This document shows positions 13,746 through 28,569 of a DNA stretch of 64,000 nucleotides, in pieces. Where the stretch lies: NCBI GenBank assembly GCA_023333565.1, contig JAJKFH010001865.1, forward strand, positions 2,542,001-2,606,000, given 5' to 3'. Both the position numbers and the translations under genes were made by a program. The first letter of the stretch is position 1, and every line of letters begins with the position of its first letter. This stretch comes from Puffinus mauretanicus (Eukaryota > Chordata > Aves > Procellariiformes > Procellariidae). The notes under the pieces are model-generated. The model made no database searches. It was not told the DNA's origin and saw only the letters and a list, made by a program, of their open reading frames with translations.

Positions 13746-14559
13746 GGTCCCACTTTATGCTCTGATAGTTCTCTGAGTCCAGCATCTTGCTGTGAAACTA
13801 TTCTACTTAATTTCTCTCTCCCTGACCGCATCAGACTCTGTTTTTAAAGACGTCTGCAACACGCTATCTTCTTGCTCCATCTCCTGGGCAAGTGTTATTT
13901 TTTCAAATTTTATTCCTGCGGAGAGTGCTGGCTGCATTTAGGATGTAGCTATTACTTCTTAAACCTGTCCAGGTGCTGATTACTGCTGATAAAATGGCCG
14001 AGAGTAGTTTTCAACAGGAGTTACAGTTCTGTCAAAAACAATGTTTGCGTGATGCTTTTTTACTGATTAAATTCTTCAGAACTCAGCAACCAAACCAGAT
14101 GCCGCAGCCCACTCCCCCAAAGTTTTACAGCCACTGCTCTTTCTGAGAGTCTTTGCATGCCTCTCCCTTCCTTTCCATGCCCTGAGTGAATATTGGCTTG
14201 GAGGGTAGGAGGTTAAAAGAAGGAGGGGGAAAAAAGTTATTTTTGGCTTTCAATTTTTTATGGCATTCCTGTCCCATAAAACTCTTTGGAGCTGTGTGTC
14301 TCACCCCGGGTCAGAACTAAACCTGCTCTGAAATCGCAGAGAAATTTCTTCGTGAGACACAAGTTGTCCAGCTGCCAGCCGGTAGCGATAACGTCCCAAA
14401 GCACTGACCCGCTCGGGGCCCCAAGCCGGCAAAATGCAGGCATGGAGAGCCTAGGAACAAACTGCTTATAAACCCACTGGATGCTTAAGCCCACACTCAG
14501 CTCTGAGGCAAAATTCCCTCGACGGGAGCTTTCCCTGACTTGAAAGGGCTGAGCTGAGA

Positions 14560-14720
14560 GTCATTGCCCCGTGCAGGGCGGCAGTCTAGACATGACGGCG
14601 TGGGCGGGCGAGCGGGGAGGCGGCGAGGAGGCTGGCAGGTCGGGAACTGCCTTGCGCTTTCTTCCAAGAGGCTCCTCCACCCTCCGGCCGTCCCTCGGTA
14701 CTGCCACAGCACCGCGAAGC
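14560..14720. other. small GC-rich patch
   Basis: About 160 bases rich in CpG (GGCGTGGGCGGGCGAGCGGG near 14,597) within ordinary intergenic DNA. Open frames here are side effects of composition. Confidence 0.35.
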
Positions 14721-17359
14721 ATCCTGGGCCTGGGATGATCCTTGTCCAAACGCTTGGCCAACACATGAGACACAACATTACTACAAGAAACACGTGAGCC
14801 TCCTCAGAATAGACATGGAGTTTTACGGAGGTCGGATGAAGTATAATTGTCTAGCCAACGTAATTGCATAGCTCATCAAGAACTGCCTTCTCTCTTCGCA
14901 TCTTCAGTATCAGCAGTGCCTGTTAAAAGCAAGATAAAGACTCTTAAAAAACTCTTTGGAGGCTTTTACGGTACTGATTCTCAACATATTGTTTAAAAGC
15001 TTGAAGTTTGCTTACTTAAAGTACCTAACAGTGGTGCAAGCCCCGGAACAGAAGTGGGTTTTCGGGAACAGGTCCATGAGACAATTTCTCTGGGTTTATT
15101 CTTTTTATTTAGTTAGGTTTTTATCTTTTTTCAAACAGAGCCACTCAAGTTAACTGAATTATCACATATGCCTCTCCAGACACCATTCAGCACCTAATCA
15201 AGTGGTAGGATTATAAATACCATGTGTTGCAGCAGCGGCTGAGGCTCAGTTGTCGAAGGTTAGATTATCTTTACAGCTTTGCACCAGTGGGATAAAGAAA
15301 TTGCACAAGGAAAGCAGTGATTTCATTGCATGAGGCAAACACCACACAGAAAATAATTAAAGTTTACAGAAAATGTGGGTTATGTGAGTCATGCAAAACA
15401 CATCCTTTTTGCTGTGGTTCTTCAGTAACATAAGGCAGAAGTGACCTCCGAGCTGCTGAATTACAAGTAAAATGACAAGGTAAAATTACAAGGTAAGCAG
15501 ATCCCTGCTTAGGTAAAGCTGTCTGGCTCTCGCTGGGAGACAGACACCGTCTCTCCAAACTCCCAGAGACCAACCTTCGTAATTGAACGAGCAGGAGATC
15601 TTACAGGAAAACAGAGGGAAAAAAGGATTTTATGTGTGCTTGCTAACTCTGTTGAAATAACCTTGATAGGAGAATTAAATGTAATTTAGAGAGGGAAATG
15701 TATTATTTGTGGAGGTATTGCAATAAGCAGAGAAAAAGTGGGTACTTCTTCAGCATCCTGGAGATAAGCAACTCCCCAAAAGAGGAATGAGCTAGCAGCA
15801 GGGAAAGAAGACATTGCTGGATGATGTGTTTGTTTATTTTTAATTGGATCCCAGAGGTCTTAAAGAGATCATCCAGCTGAGCTGGAACCCACTTCTGGGA
15901 TTTCTAGGAGCTTAACAAAAAGGCTGCAACTGAGAAGAGAAGCCCAGATCTCCTTTTTGGCCAAGCATTTTTTCAGGGCTAGTAGAGGGAGTTGCCCATT
16001 CTCCCAGCTTTTTTAACTTCCAGGCTTACTTCCAGAGCCAACAAGCTTGTATGGCTGAGTCTCTCTGTGCTCACTACTAGCAAATACTTTGTTTATTTGC
16101 AGTTGCCATGCTCTAAGTAAGATAAACCAGATCAGTAAGACTTATGTGAATGTGTAATAGTAGAGCTAGTCCTAGCTAAAGCCAACTGAACAGGTCAGCC
16201 CAATGCCTATATAAAGTGGCTGGCATAATTTTGTAATGAAAACAGAAGGAAGGTGATTGAAACACCAGCCAGACCTTTCTCTGAAATACACAAATCAATG
16301 GGAGCACTAGAGAGATGCACACACAGAAGGAAAGGCAAAGAAAGGATGGGGGCCTGGTATCAGCTAGGATCAGAAGGCAATGGCACAAACCAGTACTTGA
16401 AAGGCAACAATTGCATGTAGATTTGACAAGTCTATAAAGAGACCTAGTTTCTGACATCCTATATACAAGCTCATCTGAATAAGTTACATTGTACAGTCCT
16501 GTAATTGATATAATTTCAATGAGTTTCAGCCTATGAACTTCTATGTTTTGGATCTTTCTCCTCAGTCGTGTACAGCTTTGACCCCACATTTGCACATTCC
16601 AGCAGCTGTTATATTTTCTTTAGCATTCAGCCTTCTTCAGCTTTCATCACAATGATCTCTAATCTGTTTCAGAGCTGATCTGGCAAAGAAATCCACATTG
16701 AAAAACTGTGTGCAACAGCTCCCTAAAGTCGGCAGGTCTTATGAGTTTGGAGGACTTCCAGCCCTCTCCCAGGGACTCCCCAGTTCACACTCAAAGAAGT
16801 TTCAGACAATTGGGCTGACATTAAATAAAATTTAACTCCCTAATTCCCCAGGGGCTGGAAGAAAAAGGGAAAAATACTTATAAATTTAGGTATATGAATA
16901 ATTATACAACATAGAGAGAAGAGCTTCAGGTGGCTAGTGGAATTTGCTGCTGTCACAGCAGGGTGGCCGATCCCAGCCCAGCTGTGGCCATAAGCCACTG
17001 CTGGCCTCAAGGTCCTTACAGAAGCTTACAGAAGAAAACCACAAAATTTGTTGTAGGAACTTTGTGCTCTTGGATAAGTTGGGGGGGGCCACAGGGCACT
17101 GGCACTGCACATTTAAGTCTCGCTTCTGAGGGAAAAAGTGTTAACAGCAGTCTTAATCAAGAAGAAAGGCAACAATATGGTAGCCTTCAGCAGTGAAGTC
17201 CCCTCCATATAGTCTCGTTTGTAGCAAAGTCTGAAACTATGCAATCTCTCCCATTAGATATTGCATGTAGCCACCAGGCAAGAACACAGAGATTCACAGC
17301 GGTGTAGCACAGCTTGGGAAAACACATTTATAGCTTACTCATGTGCACGATGTGGCATC

Positions 17360-17500
17360 CCGCAGCATATTTGAGTGCATTAGCAGATACAGCAATTATC
17401 AGCAATTAGCAGATACAGCTGTATCTACTAATGCAATGCATATATTCGTATGTATTACATATGTTCATATGTATTGCATACATATAGTGTATAGATTCAT
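17360..17500. repeat. cluster of short direct and inverted repeats
   Basis: ATTAGCAGATACAGC occurs twice (about 17,379 and 17,405). The second copy runs into the 16-base palindrome AGATACAGCTGTATCT. An AT-rich stretch of CATATG and TGTATT repeats follows. Confidence 0.75.
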
Positions 17501-19794
17501 TACATTGGCATGTTTATAGGATGATTTTTTTTTCAGCAAAAGCAGAACTTTAAGTCATTTGTGATTAAAAAAAAAAATTCTGATATTTCCTCAAGGGAGA
17601 TTGTTTAGGGAATATTTAAGAGTACAGCGGATGGGCTGAGTTTATGCGGTAGCTGGTCTCTTCTATTAGGAGAATCCCGAACACGAGCATTTTAGAGCAG
17701 CCCCCCCAATGCAGTGACTCCTTCCAGCAGCACAAGGCAGTTAGCAAGCAGTTGGTCCTACCCAGAGCAGCAAAGCAATATCCAGGTAACATGTTGAAGG
17801 ACTCCAGTCCCCACTGAAGAGTCCCACATTTGGCACCTTTTCCAAAAGCAGTAGATATCACAGAGACACACAAATCACTTATTCTTCACATGAAGGATTC
17901 AGTCTCCAGTGTCAACTCTGCAAGCCTACGCATCGCCATCTCCGCCTGGAGTGCCCAACCCCACACCTTCTGGTGGCCACAAAGCAGTAACAAGGCCTTT
18001 GCACAAAGGCAAGGTTCAAAAATCTCCCATCATACCAGAGACAGACTTGTTCCCCTTCTTCCCTGCCAATTAGTACACATAAACAGCTACGGAGCTGTGC
18101 TGTGCAAAGCGACATGCCCTCTGCCCAGGATGGTCCAGCCCCGCTACGGTCCAGCTGGAGAGAGCCATGACACCTTCACAACCAGACACAGACAAGCTCA
18201 GTGCAGTCTTGGACCAAGCAAGCAGGTTGAAGAGGAGGCACTGCAGCTGCAAGAAAGAGATTGCTTGCTGAATAAAAGAATATGCTGCTTAGAATAAAAA
18301 AAACCTCAGTTGAAGCAGGACAACGAAGCCAGCCTGTGCAACAGCAAGAGGCTGGGGAACAGCTCAGAACAGAAAGTCTGTTTTCATGATCCTGGTGGCT
18401 ATGCATAATATAGGATAAAAGATCATTAGGTTGCAAACATCACTGGAAATGGGAACTTCACTGGAGAGCGCTGCCATGTTCTTGCCTCACTTCATAACCA
18501 AGACTGCTGTTAACACTTCTTCCCTCAGATGAAAAAAAAAAAAAAATTCCTAGTGTTATTACTTCAAATTAATGCAGAACTACAAACCACATCCAGACAG
18601 TAGAAACACACAAATCGAAATGATACTGAAATGCAGGAATTTGTCATCCAACATCAATTCATGCAGGAACCTTCGCTTTTAATTTTTACAATAATAGGCA
18701 CTAATGACTAACATCTTCAGGTTTAAAAGCCTAAAACAAGTGATAAAAAACACTGTCTCAAATAATATAAGCCTGTTACTCTGGAGAATAAAGTACATCA
18801 ATTTAGCTTCCTACATAAAATCAGTATCTACATGCACTGTAGCCCTCTAATAGAAATGACTGCATAGCCTGAAGATGTTCCTACAATGATTGGAAAGGGC
18901 TTCTTCTATTACAAGATACATTGATGATATTAGCATATACTGCTATTATTAAGTGGCTGGCGCAGGGATGTTATGTTAAAAAATTAACAATAAAAACTTC
19001 CAGTAGGTGAAAACTTAATTTCCACCTTCACCGTATACTTGACTACTCCAAAGTCTCATTAACTTTGGTAAGGACTCCATCAGCTTAGAAATGAGAGCTC
19101 TAGCCTTTAAAAATAATAATAAAAAAGCCATAGCTGCACACACAAAAGACGCTGAACATCCTGGACAAGAAAGAAGGCAATGAAAGAGTATAAGCCTGCT
19201 GACAGCAGTCTGCACAAAGGCAGTTTCACATGCCTCATGCAATCACTGAGATTTAAAGATCAGTAACGTAACTAAGATTTAAGATGATCTGTGAACACCC
19301 AAAGCAATGCTTAACTGCACACTGTACCAATAGTCACATGAGTAAACTCTTTCACGCAACTAAAACAAAGTGCTTTAAAGGATTCCCTCCCACCTCAAAG
19401 CAATGCTCTAGATATTATTTGGCTATGAAATACTTTGAGAGCAAAACTTTGCTGAGTGTTGCTAAGTGCAAAGGTATCACAGGGCTCTCTTGGGACTCCT
19501 CTTTGCAGTAAAATTTAAATGTCTATCTTTCCTGTTACCGGTGTGTCCACCGCGTTGTAGTTCGGATCTGAAGTGAGGGACTGAGGGCAGCTTCCCAGGC
19601 ATCTCCCTCTTACCAAACTCTGATTTGCGCTACGGGGTGGTTTTGTAGCACGTGAACTGAATCCCTTTCATATGCAGCTAATGCAGAGGGTGCACTGCAG
19701 GTACACATTTAATGTGCTATAACCACTTATAGGCAAATCAGTCCATGGGACCAGATTTCTTTTTCCTTCAGCCCTTTTCCCTCTGGGGAGGAGT

Positions 19795-19985
19795 TGTGAC
19801 AGGGTTGGGCATGGAGAAGGACAGAAGACCCACAGGACCAGGCTACAGCTAGGTCTTCATCAGCGATGCCTTCATCAGGGACCTGGAGAGAGCGTTAAAT
19901 GCTTTGCTAACCCCTTGGCCTACAAAGCTGTTGGCCTCAGGACCAAGTCCATTTGTTCTCCCAACAACCTGCAACGCTACTCTCT
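19795..19985 (+). mobile_element. possible CR1 LINE fragment
   Basis: TCTTCATCAGCGATGCC and CATCAGGGACCTGGAGAGAG resemble the CR1 RT segment around 'TTCATCAATGACCTGGA', with a small duplication. The similarity is short and degraded. Confidence 0.35.
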
Positions 19986-22772
19986 AGGTCAAAATACATC
20001 AATAAATCACATTCAGAAGCCTTAGACCAAGTCAGATTCCCTAAGAAACATGACTTCTAGAAAGGAAGAAAACTCCTTTCAAGCTCTCGTGGCTGGAATA
20101 CTTCATGGCAACATTATAGCTACAGCAAATTCCTCTCTAGGAGGAAAGATTTCAGGCAAAAATTAGAGAGGATTTGATTTATAATGGAAAATAAAGTTAA
20201 AACTAACGGGCCAAGTTTTGCTTACACTGAATAATACTTAGCACCTACATAGGAAAATTCCCACTGACTGCAGTCAGAGCAGATCTGAGGCTTTAAACAT
20301 GCAGTCTCCGCTTCAGCTCCAGAATAGCAGCGCTAAAAATTAGGTGTCAGGCTGGGACATGCCCTTCCGATGAGAAAGGGGGAAGAAACAGTATGTACAG
20401 AGCCCCAGCTTCCTCCGGGGGGATAACAGCACACGGGCTTCGGCCCTCAAGGGGAAAACTGACTTTGCGGGTTCGTTAAACGCCTCTGGGAAAAGGGCGA
20501 GCAGCGCTGGCGGTGCCGAAGTCGGTGTTGGAGCTCGTAGCTACAGGGAACGAGCTTGGGGAAAGCCATCAGGGACCGCTCGAGCCAGAGTCCTCCAAGG
20601 CTGTTGGGTTTAAGCCAGACCAGCTAGGAAACGGGCAAAACCCGCACTTTGCCGCAGGCAGAAGCGGCAGGTGACTGACTGCCTCCTGCTGTCAGCCATG
20701 TTATGGGGCAGCTGGTGTCCTCCTCCCTCCCAGGCAAGGGAATGGAGAGGGACTAGGCCTGCAACCAGAGGTCACAGCCCCGCTCTAGGTGAACAAGGCC
20801 TAAGGAGAGCAAAGCTGTTTGAACAGGATCCAGCCCGGCTTTATTGCCTGTTGCCGTATCTGTTCTCCAGTTCGTGAAGCAACGTCAACGTAACGTGTGC
20901 TCTGAGAGCAGAGCTGCCATTTATGGCCTCGGCGGCCAAGAAAGCAGACAAACCTGAGCATCTGCGTTTGCAATCTCCACTGCTCCATAAAAGACAAGGT
21001 CAGACAGAAAACATGTGTTTCATATTTGCAAATCTGAATGATTTATATTAGGGGAGCAGGGCTGGACCGCGTGCAGCCTCTAGGTTGTTAAAATTTAATT
21101 TACTAATCAATTACTATCAGATGCTAGACTTCTTCAGCTGCCCCATACGAGAAGCCTAGTTTCTCACAATACCCTGTCTTGATTTCAGTGGGGTATCTCC
21201 TTCCAGGGGCTGAAGAGAGGTGAGCTGATGTGGGTGAGCAAAAGAAAAGGACCACTCGGTCCCGTGAGGTCATATTTTAAATTAAGAGAAGCCACCAGAG
21301 CATTATCTCCCCATTTCTGTTGGTCGTTTGGAAGATGACATCCTCTTGCCATTATTTGCACAAGGCAGCTTTACCTGAAGAAGCAGATCCATTAAAATGA
21401 ATGGTACGTTTCTCACCTCAAGGGAGCAAGTCTGGAGAAGAATCAGTGTCTCTAGCTGCACTGTCCTCATTTTGGCTGGATTGTTTCTCAACCATCAATC
21501 CCAGTTTAAAACTTTTAAAATATTATAAATGCATGTCTCTCAGCAGCTGAAACAAAATGAACTAGGATAAAAAGTAAAGACAGAAGCAAGAAAGATTACT
21601 GCTGATAAGCATCCTACCTATTATGTGGGTTATGAGCTATAGGTTGGGTCTCCTGTGCTCTACCGCTTTGGGCTGCAGGTTTGCAGATAATTCTGACCTT
21701 GGGGCAATGGTGTGTGTGTATCTTTCCAACACTTCTTAAGAGTAAAGTGGACATACTGAAAACGCACAATTCAGATGGCTTACATGAGCCAGAGACTCTC
21801 AAATACAAAGCAGCTGCATGAACATCACAATTTTCATAGCTTACTCTCTCATCCTCATACTGTGGCAACTCCCACACAGTCCTAAGAGTCTGAGGGTCTC
21901 TTCAAACCTCAGGAACACAGGACACCATCCCTACCCTTTAGGCTGGGTCAAAGAAACCCTGAGGGTCTGCAAATTTGTTGCAGACACAAGCAGATGACAG
22001 CTGAATGGCTCCTGTCTTTACCCTCGCAAGGATGGCGGTGTCAGGAACGCTGCAATACAGTGGAGATCTTCTAGCTTAAAATCAGGACAGTGCAGAGCTG
22101 ACATTATGCTGCCTTCCCCTGTCCCCGAGCATCCTCCTTCGTGACTGTACCTGCCCCTCTCAAAGGCACAAGACAGTACTGACCATTCTCAGTGAGATCT
22201 TGCCTATCCACCTTGGTACTGATGGTGTGAGGCCTATATGAATAACAAAACTCATCACAAAGGACAAAAAATATCTCAAAACATGTTTGCAGAGAAATAG
22301 AGGAACAAGACGGTTTTAGAGTCCCAGGTCCAGTTCACTGAACATCTCCAGTTATATCCAGTTCGGGATACAAACACCAACACTAGCATTGGTCAAAAAA
22401 TTTTTTGAATGTCCTCTGTTAAAATTAGCTCCATTCTTGGTTAGTAAGTCATGCATGAAATGATCCTGGCTTCCTTTTAACGTGGTAATCGGAGACCAAT
22501 AACATTTTGAAATTATGGGTGAATTGCCAGCTCTGCTCTCCAACTCTTTGCTATCTGCATTTTGGGTGACAGGTTCCCTAAGAATAGGTTAATGTTACTA
22601 CTCTTGGAATGGAAGAGGGAAATATTTTAAACTGGGGAATAATCAATTCTGTCCAAACCTTCAGATGGAGAATCATTCACATTAAGATTCATGAAACTCT
22701 TAGAATTCATTATTTTTTTTCCAACAAATACCCAGCAGGTCACAGGCAGTTGGACAACTAATTCCACCATGG

Positions 22773-22799
22773 TAATTTATGAGACTGTCTCATAAATTA
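22773..22799. repeat. perfect 12-bp hairpin
   Basis: TAATTTATGAGA (22773-22784), loop CTG, then its exact reverse complement (22788-22799). It lies just before a T-run and G-rich tract. Confidence 0.95.
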
Positions 22800-22813
22800 G
22801 AGAACTACAGTTT

Positions 22814-22876
22814 TGGGGGTGTTTTTTTTTTTGGGGGGGGGAAGGGGCAAGGGAAGGAGGCGAGGGGGGGAGGAAG
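22814..22876 (+). repeat. G-rich tract with quadruplex potential
   Basis: Several G-runs (5, 9, 4, 3 and 7 bases) separated by short spacers, with a T-run in between. This is enough for an intramolecular G-quadruplex on the plus strand. Confidence 0.8.
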
Positions 22877-24187
22877 CCAAAAAATGTCAGACTCCAGGTC
22901 TTAGGAGTATTTTAGTGCCATCAATTATCTAAGGACTGACTGTAATAGACAGTATATCAGATTGTGCTAAAGCTTCCAATGCATAATGTTCAGAGGTTTT
23001 TTTCATATTTCTGAACGCTGATACTTCAGATATGTGTATACCTTTCCAGGACACTTCATTCCGTCCTGGTTTCGCTAAATGCAGAAGGCAAATGCTGTTG
23101 ACCTGATGTTACCCACTCACTATAACTGGGGAACTACAGCAACGTTACTGTCTGGCAGATTTATTCCCACCTGGCACGACTGCTTAGAAACTGCCTAATT
23201 AACAGTCTGTTAAACTAACAGAGTGAAACATGGCAATTTCTATGTAACAAACACACGGACAGCAAGCCAATATAAGATCACTGGGTGTAAAAGGGCCATG
23301 ACTGCTGTATGTGACTGTAAATGCTCATGACGGAAGAGAATAGCTGACAAACTTTTGAACCAAGGCAATGAGCAGAACCAGAAGTGATGATTGCAGGATA
23401 ATCAGCCCAGCAATTAGTCTAAATAGCATCAGATTCCTCTTTTAAATCCATCCTGTAGTATTATTTGGAGAGCATTATTTTTCATGTAATTGCACTGTGG
23501 GGTTTCTGCATGCTATTATGTTGTTGATGCCTTCAGCTCTGGGAACGGCTGCATTTCAGTAATAACTCAAACAGCCCCAAGCATAGTTTAAGCAGCTCGA
23601 AAGACAATTTTCCTGGAATTAAATGGCCTTGACAAACGGTAGATGTTGTTTCAACCTCAAACGCATCCTTGGCCACATAACCTCCCTGTCCACTTGTCTC
23701 TTTTCCACTCAGTGCCTCAGCAAGCAGGATCCAGCACTTAGATACCCCGACAGAAGAAGAAAGCGGATATCTTTCCCCCCAAGAGAGGGAGTCTGTGACT
23801 GGTAAACACATACAGGAGTCTCAGTCAAGCCCTTGCCTGCCATGGAGGCCTGTCTGGGAGAAAGGGGTGAAAGCCAGAAGTTTGCAATCCTTCGCTGCAG
23901 GAATTTTGGCCTGTGGGTACGGTTGGCTGCCTCAAGGCAGCGCACCTTGCACACAGCTGAGGATCTGCTGCATTATGTCTGTAGGCAAGTACATTAAGAG
24001 GAGAGAGAGAGTTTACTGCTTCAGCTTGACGTGCACTTGGAGAATGCTGGATTCCAACTTATCTCCCACGCTGAACTCCAGGGACATTCAATTGCTGACC
24101 CAGATCTGGAACCAGACTTCGGGATTTGCTCCCAGCTCTGTGATCACAACATTGATTTGGCTACAAACACATCTATAATTATAAAAT

Positions 24188-24203
24188 AAAAAAAAAAAAA
24201 AAA
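24188..24203. repeat. poly-A run
   Basis: Sixteen consecutive A within intergenic AT-rich DNA. No retrocopy is recognised next to it. Confidence 0.85.
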
Positions 24204-27200
24204 TTGCATCACTGAAGAAATAAAAAAATTGCTGTTTCCTTATTTTAGTTATTTCTTGTCCTTTCCTGAAAGTGACTTTTTTTTAAGGTATGTGCACTCA
24301 CGGGTTGGACAGATCTGTGCACAGACTACTTTCATCCTCTCCTACTGGTTACAGAAGTTTCACCCTTTGATTCTTTTAACTTCAGTGCAGTTGGGATGTG
24401 CAGCTCCCCGACTCTTCATGCAGCCTCTCCTTCCTACCATTGAGACCTTTATATGAAAGAGCTCAACCAGCAGAAACAAGATTATAATCAAGAATTGTCC
24501 TAGCCTTCTGCTCCAAACAACTTGATCGCAGCCTGGCTATAAGAGGTTGCCAAAGGCCCACAGGTTGCCAGTCATTCATCCAAAAAAGCCTGGAACACTT
24601 TGAGAGTCATGAAGTATCACAGTCTGGCTCACACAGTTGATATGTAACGTGGCATCCCTTAAACAAAATGAACCATAGATGCAAACATAATTTAGAGATT
24701 GACGGGGTGAACAAAAATATACCACAGCTGTCTAGGAGTAACTTAAATCTTCATCTGAAGAGTAAATCCCTGCCAGAGATTTCCAACCATTCATTTAGAC
24801 ATCAGGCATATCAACATCTTTAAACACTACTTAGAGATCATGTTTAGGAAAATTGGGAAGAGAGCCAAAGACACAAATAACTACACTGAAATAGCTTAGA
24901 AGACTGACAAGAAACATAGCATTCATATTTTAAGCAATTAACTCACATTTAACCCAACTGTCTCAAAATGGTATACTTCTGTATCATATGGCACAGTGAG
25001 CCACACCACAGTTAACTCAAAGGAGTGTGAATTCCTCACTCAAAGAAAAAGAGTGTGGTGATGCATGACAGCCCTTAAAAGTCTGCTTCAGAGTCGAAAG
25101 TTACTGCAGAATAGTTTGTATATTTTAAATTCAAGCCTTCATTTAATCTACCACAACTCCCAACGTGGACATGGTCTAAATCTAATGATTATGTGTCACA
25201 TTCACCCACTATTTGTATTTGGTCAAAGATAAAAACCCAGAACAGTGACAAAATGCCAGCCTTTCTGCCACCAGAACAGAGCACACCCTGGATTGCTGAC
25301 AGAGACCAGGAGCTTTCCATCAGCTCCAGCTCCACGACAGTACATTAACTTTATTACTTGTTTCTCTCCAATGAGCACAAACCAAGTTCATCACTCTGTC
25401 TATTAAAAAGCAATGATTTTCATAAGATGCTGAGAATCAAGCAAAAATTGGTCAAAAGGGTGGAGACTTACTGGAATATCCCACCAGAGCAAAGGTGTGG
25501 TTTCCCTTCAGGGTAAACTGAAAAAAAATGGAAACCACTATATAGCAAAGCCTTCAAGAAATATTCCTGCTGCTGCAGCAAAGACAAAATACACGCACCT
25601 AAAGAAAGGAGAAAGGAAACAATGCAGCAGATGGCAAAAAGGATCCCCTTTATTACACTCTCTATTCATTTGCTGTACTTCTGGAAACTCCACTGAAGAA
25701 ACGTATGAGATCAGAGCAGTATAAATTTGACATTAATTGAAGGGGCACCATAAAAAAGTGCTTTCCCCTACTGCATTGCAGCAGAATTGTCAATGATGCT
25801 CAAAACACCTTTAAATCTCTGATGAAAATAGGAACTTGTGTGATTTACACAAGTCATCAGATGTGTGGTTCATGTTATGGTTCTGTGTTATTTGTCAAAC
25901 ACCACATTAGGTCTCCAGTTGTTCCTTGAACCTTCTTCATGCTTACGGTCAGGAAATCATAAGAGGGCACGAGTACTCTTAGCACTGGGCTGGAACCCTC
26001 CTTGGTTTCTGCTCTCTAAGTCCACTCCTTTCCACATCACACACTGCCTCCGTGTCTCTCTCTATGCTTCAGACATACTGGATCTATTAATTAACGTTTC
26101 CCATCTTCTGGTCCATAAAGATCAGAGTCCTAGTAACCGCAATATCTATATTTAAAAATGGCCAATATTTTTTGTTATAGCAATACAAGACTACATACAG
26201 TAGTCAGCAGAATTATTCACAACGCAATCTGCTACAAGGAAAACTCAACAGGCATAGGCTTTTCTTTACCTTTTTTTTACTAGTCCAGAAATACCCTGAA
26301 AAAAAAAATTACTCTGAATTTCCCCCCTACATTTTTAGCAAACTATTTCAAAGTCCAGTGGAGTGATCACAGATGTGGAGTGTTTCTCCGTATCTGTCTC
26401 ATGCAAAACGGATAGATAGAAATTTATCCTTGAAACAGAAATCTCTTTGAAAGTGTTGAAGCAATTAACGCATACCCCAAATTACAGTAAGCTTCAAGTT
26501 ATCCCATTACTGCACTTCGGTCTTGTGAAGAAACTACTTCTGAAATATCTCTTTCCTGTTTTAGATATCCATGACCTTCTAAAACAAAAATTATCATGTC
26601 ATAAATGCAAGTGAAGATAAATGTATAGCATATGTATGCATTCAGGCTGCTACTTGCATTTACTACCTTGGCTGCATGTCATCAATACCAGATTTTGTTT
26701 GGCTGCACTAAACCAACCATGAGGCATTCACACCTGTTCCGACATCATCGTAGCATCTCCAGGCAAAAAATGCAGCAAAATCATACATACGTGAAGCCAT
26801 TTGACAGCCTATCCATCAAGAGATCACAAGTAGATCTGTGTTAACACACCCAAAGACGAACAAGTGACTAGCGTGTGCAGGCACATGCATGCTTTACCTC
26901 TTGATTTCCCTCCTGCCCCCCATCTCAACCACAAGAAATTTTTTGCTCCCTAATGGCTACAGTATTACACATACAGAAAAGTAACTATCTGAATTTCAGA
27001 TCGCATACTAACGTGCATGAACAACAAAGGAAAAAAACCCTAATCCTTATATTAGAGAATATTAAGATCTAAGGGGGGAAAAAAAATCACATAAGCCTTC
27101 TACACACATCTCCCTCTATCTGAATCAACAGAAGAGAAGGGTGTTTTCTTTTCCTTTCCAATGTTCCTCAGCAGCAGGACTTGTCACCAAACTCATGTCT

Positions 27201-28569
27201 TGGATCAGGAGTAGTCTGAAGTATTTCAAAGGGAGGAGAAATAACTCTCCACTGGTGTTTCAAAGAAAACTCTCAGGAATTCACACAAGATGCAGTATCT
27301 GGTAAATTTGGGAGGATAAACATTAAGACCACTGAAGTACCAGAATAATATCTTACTTAAAGGAGAAGTTTTAAATATACCAGTGTTTCAGCATCTCTGT
27401 TATCAAAGCTTTACAGTATTTTGCTCAGTTGGTGTTGCTACACAGCTGCCTTACCCTCCAAGTCCCAGCTTTAACCGCTCACTCCTTACACACCAGCCTG
27501 TGCTCCGGGCTCTGGTGCAGCTGAGAGGATCCTCATTCTTTCTCCAGCTATTCAGCTTGGAAAATCATACATTTACACAAGACGGGAGCCAGAAAATTAC
27601 TGGATGGTGGTCAGTTAAATAAAACACTTGGCACCAATAAGACACATGGGGTACCATAGGTCTTTACACTTCATGAATTCTCTGCTATATTATTACTAAC
27701 ACAATTACTCTGGGACAGTTGTTGAGCAGTGCAGCAGAGAAAGCATTGGCTAGAAAGCTGTCAGCTGCACACACACAAAAAAAAGTCATCCCTGTCTGCT
27801 GCTATAAGGTCTATTTTACCTTTAATTCCTGAATTGCAGTCAGTTAATGACAGGCAGAGGACGCAAATCCCAGAATATGTCTGTGTTCATATTGCCTCAC
27901 ATCGCACACGGCAGCAGAACCTCTCCCCAGCATGAACAGAGCAGTTGTGCCAGTCCTTACCCCTCCTTCCCTGCCTTTGCAGATGAATCGGAAAGTGGCA
28001 TTTTTTTGAAGCGTAGTCCTTTCGGCAAATTCCAGCAGGAGCCCTCTCTTCCCTCAGCCAACATATCATTGCATGATGACCGACTTCCTCACTCTTTCCA
28101 TTTTCAGCTAACTTCCCCCCCAACAATTTGTTGATTTCTGTCCTCAACGCCACATTTTGTCCATGAGGCATTTCATAAAATTTTGTGGCTGCAAGGAGAG
28201 TTGCAAGTGTAGCAGAATCAGCCAGCCCTGGAGTTAAAAAACTCTATTAACAAGTTATACTGCACACTGGCTACGGTTTTATGTACTCTTCACCCACCCA
28301 CCCAGTGTAACCTGGCTCTTAATCACCCGATTTCCCAGGCCCACATTCAGAGAAGTGGAGAGGAAGGCAAATTTGTCATAGCCGTCAGAGTTGGGGTCCG
28401 AACCTCTTGAAGGGCCCATTTATCATGTGATAAAACACTCCAGCAAAAAATAAATGCATTTGTCTAAGTTTAGGGGGGCAGGTGAGAAGGAGATGAGTAT
28501 CGGCACAAGGGGCCTTTCTTTATTCTCAGGCATCCTGAAAAACACAGCATGGGTTAAGTCGTCTTCCTT

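Noticed and set aside
16176..16595. Open frame of 139 codons, Cys- and Leu-rich
   Set aside because: No signal, domain or family resemblance that I could support, and no flanking splice sites consistent with a gene.
17830..18297. Open frame of 155 codons
   Set aside because: No domain, no splice context, and competing frames on the other strand.
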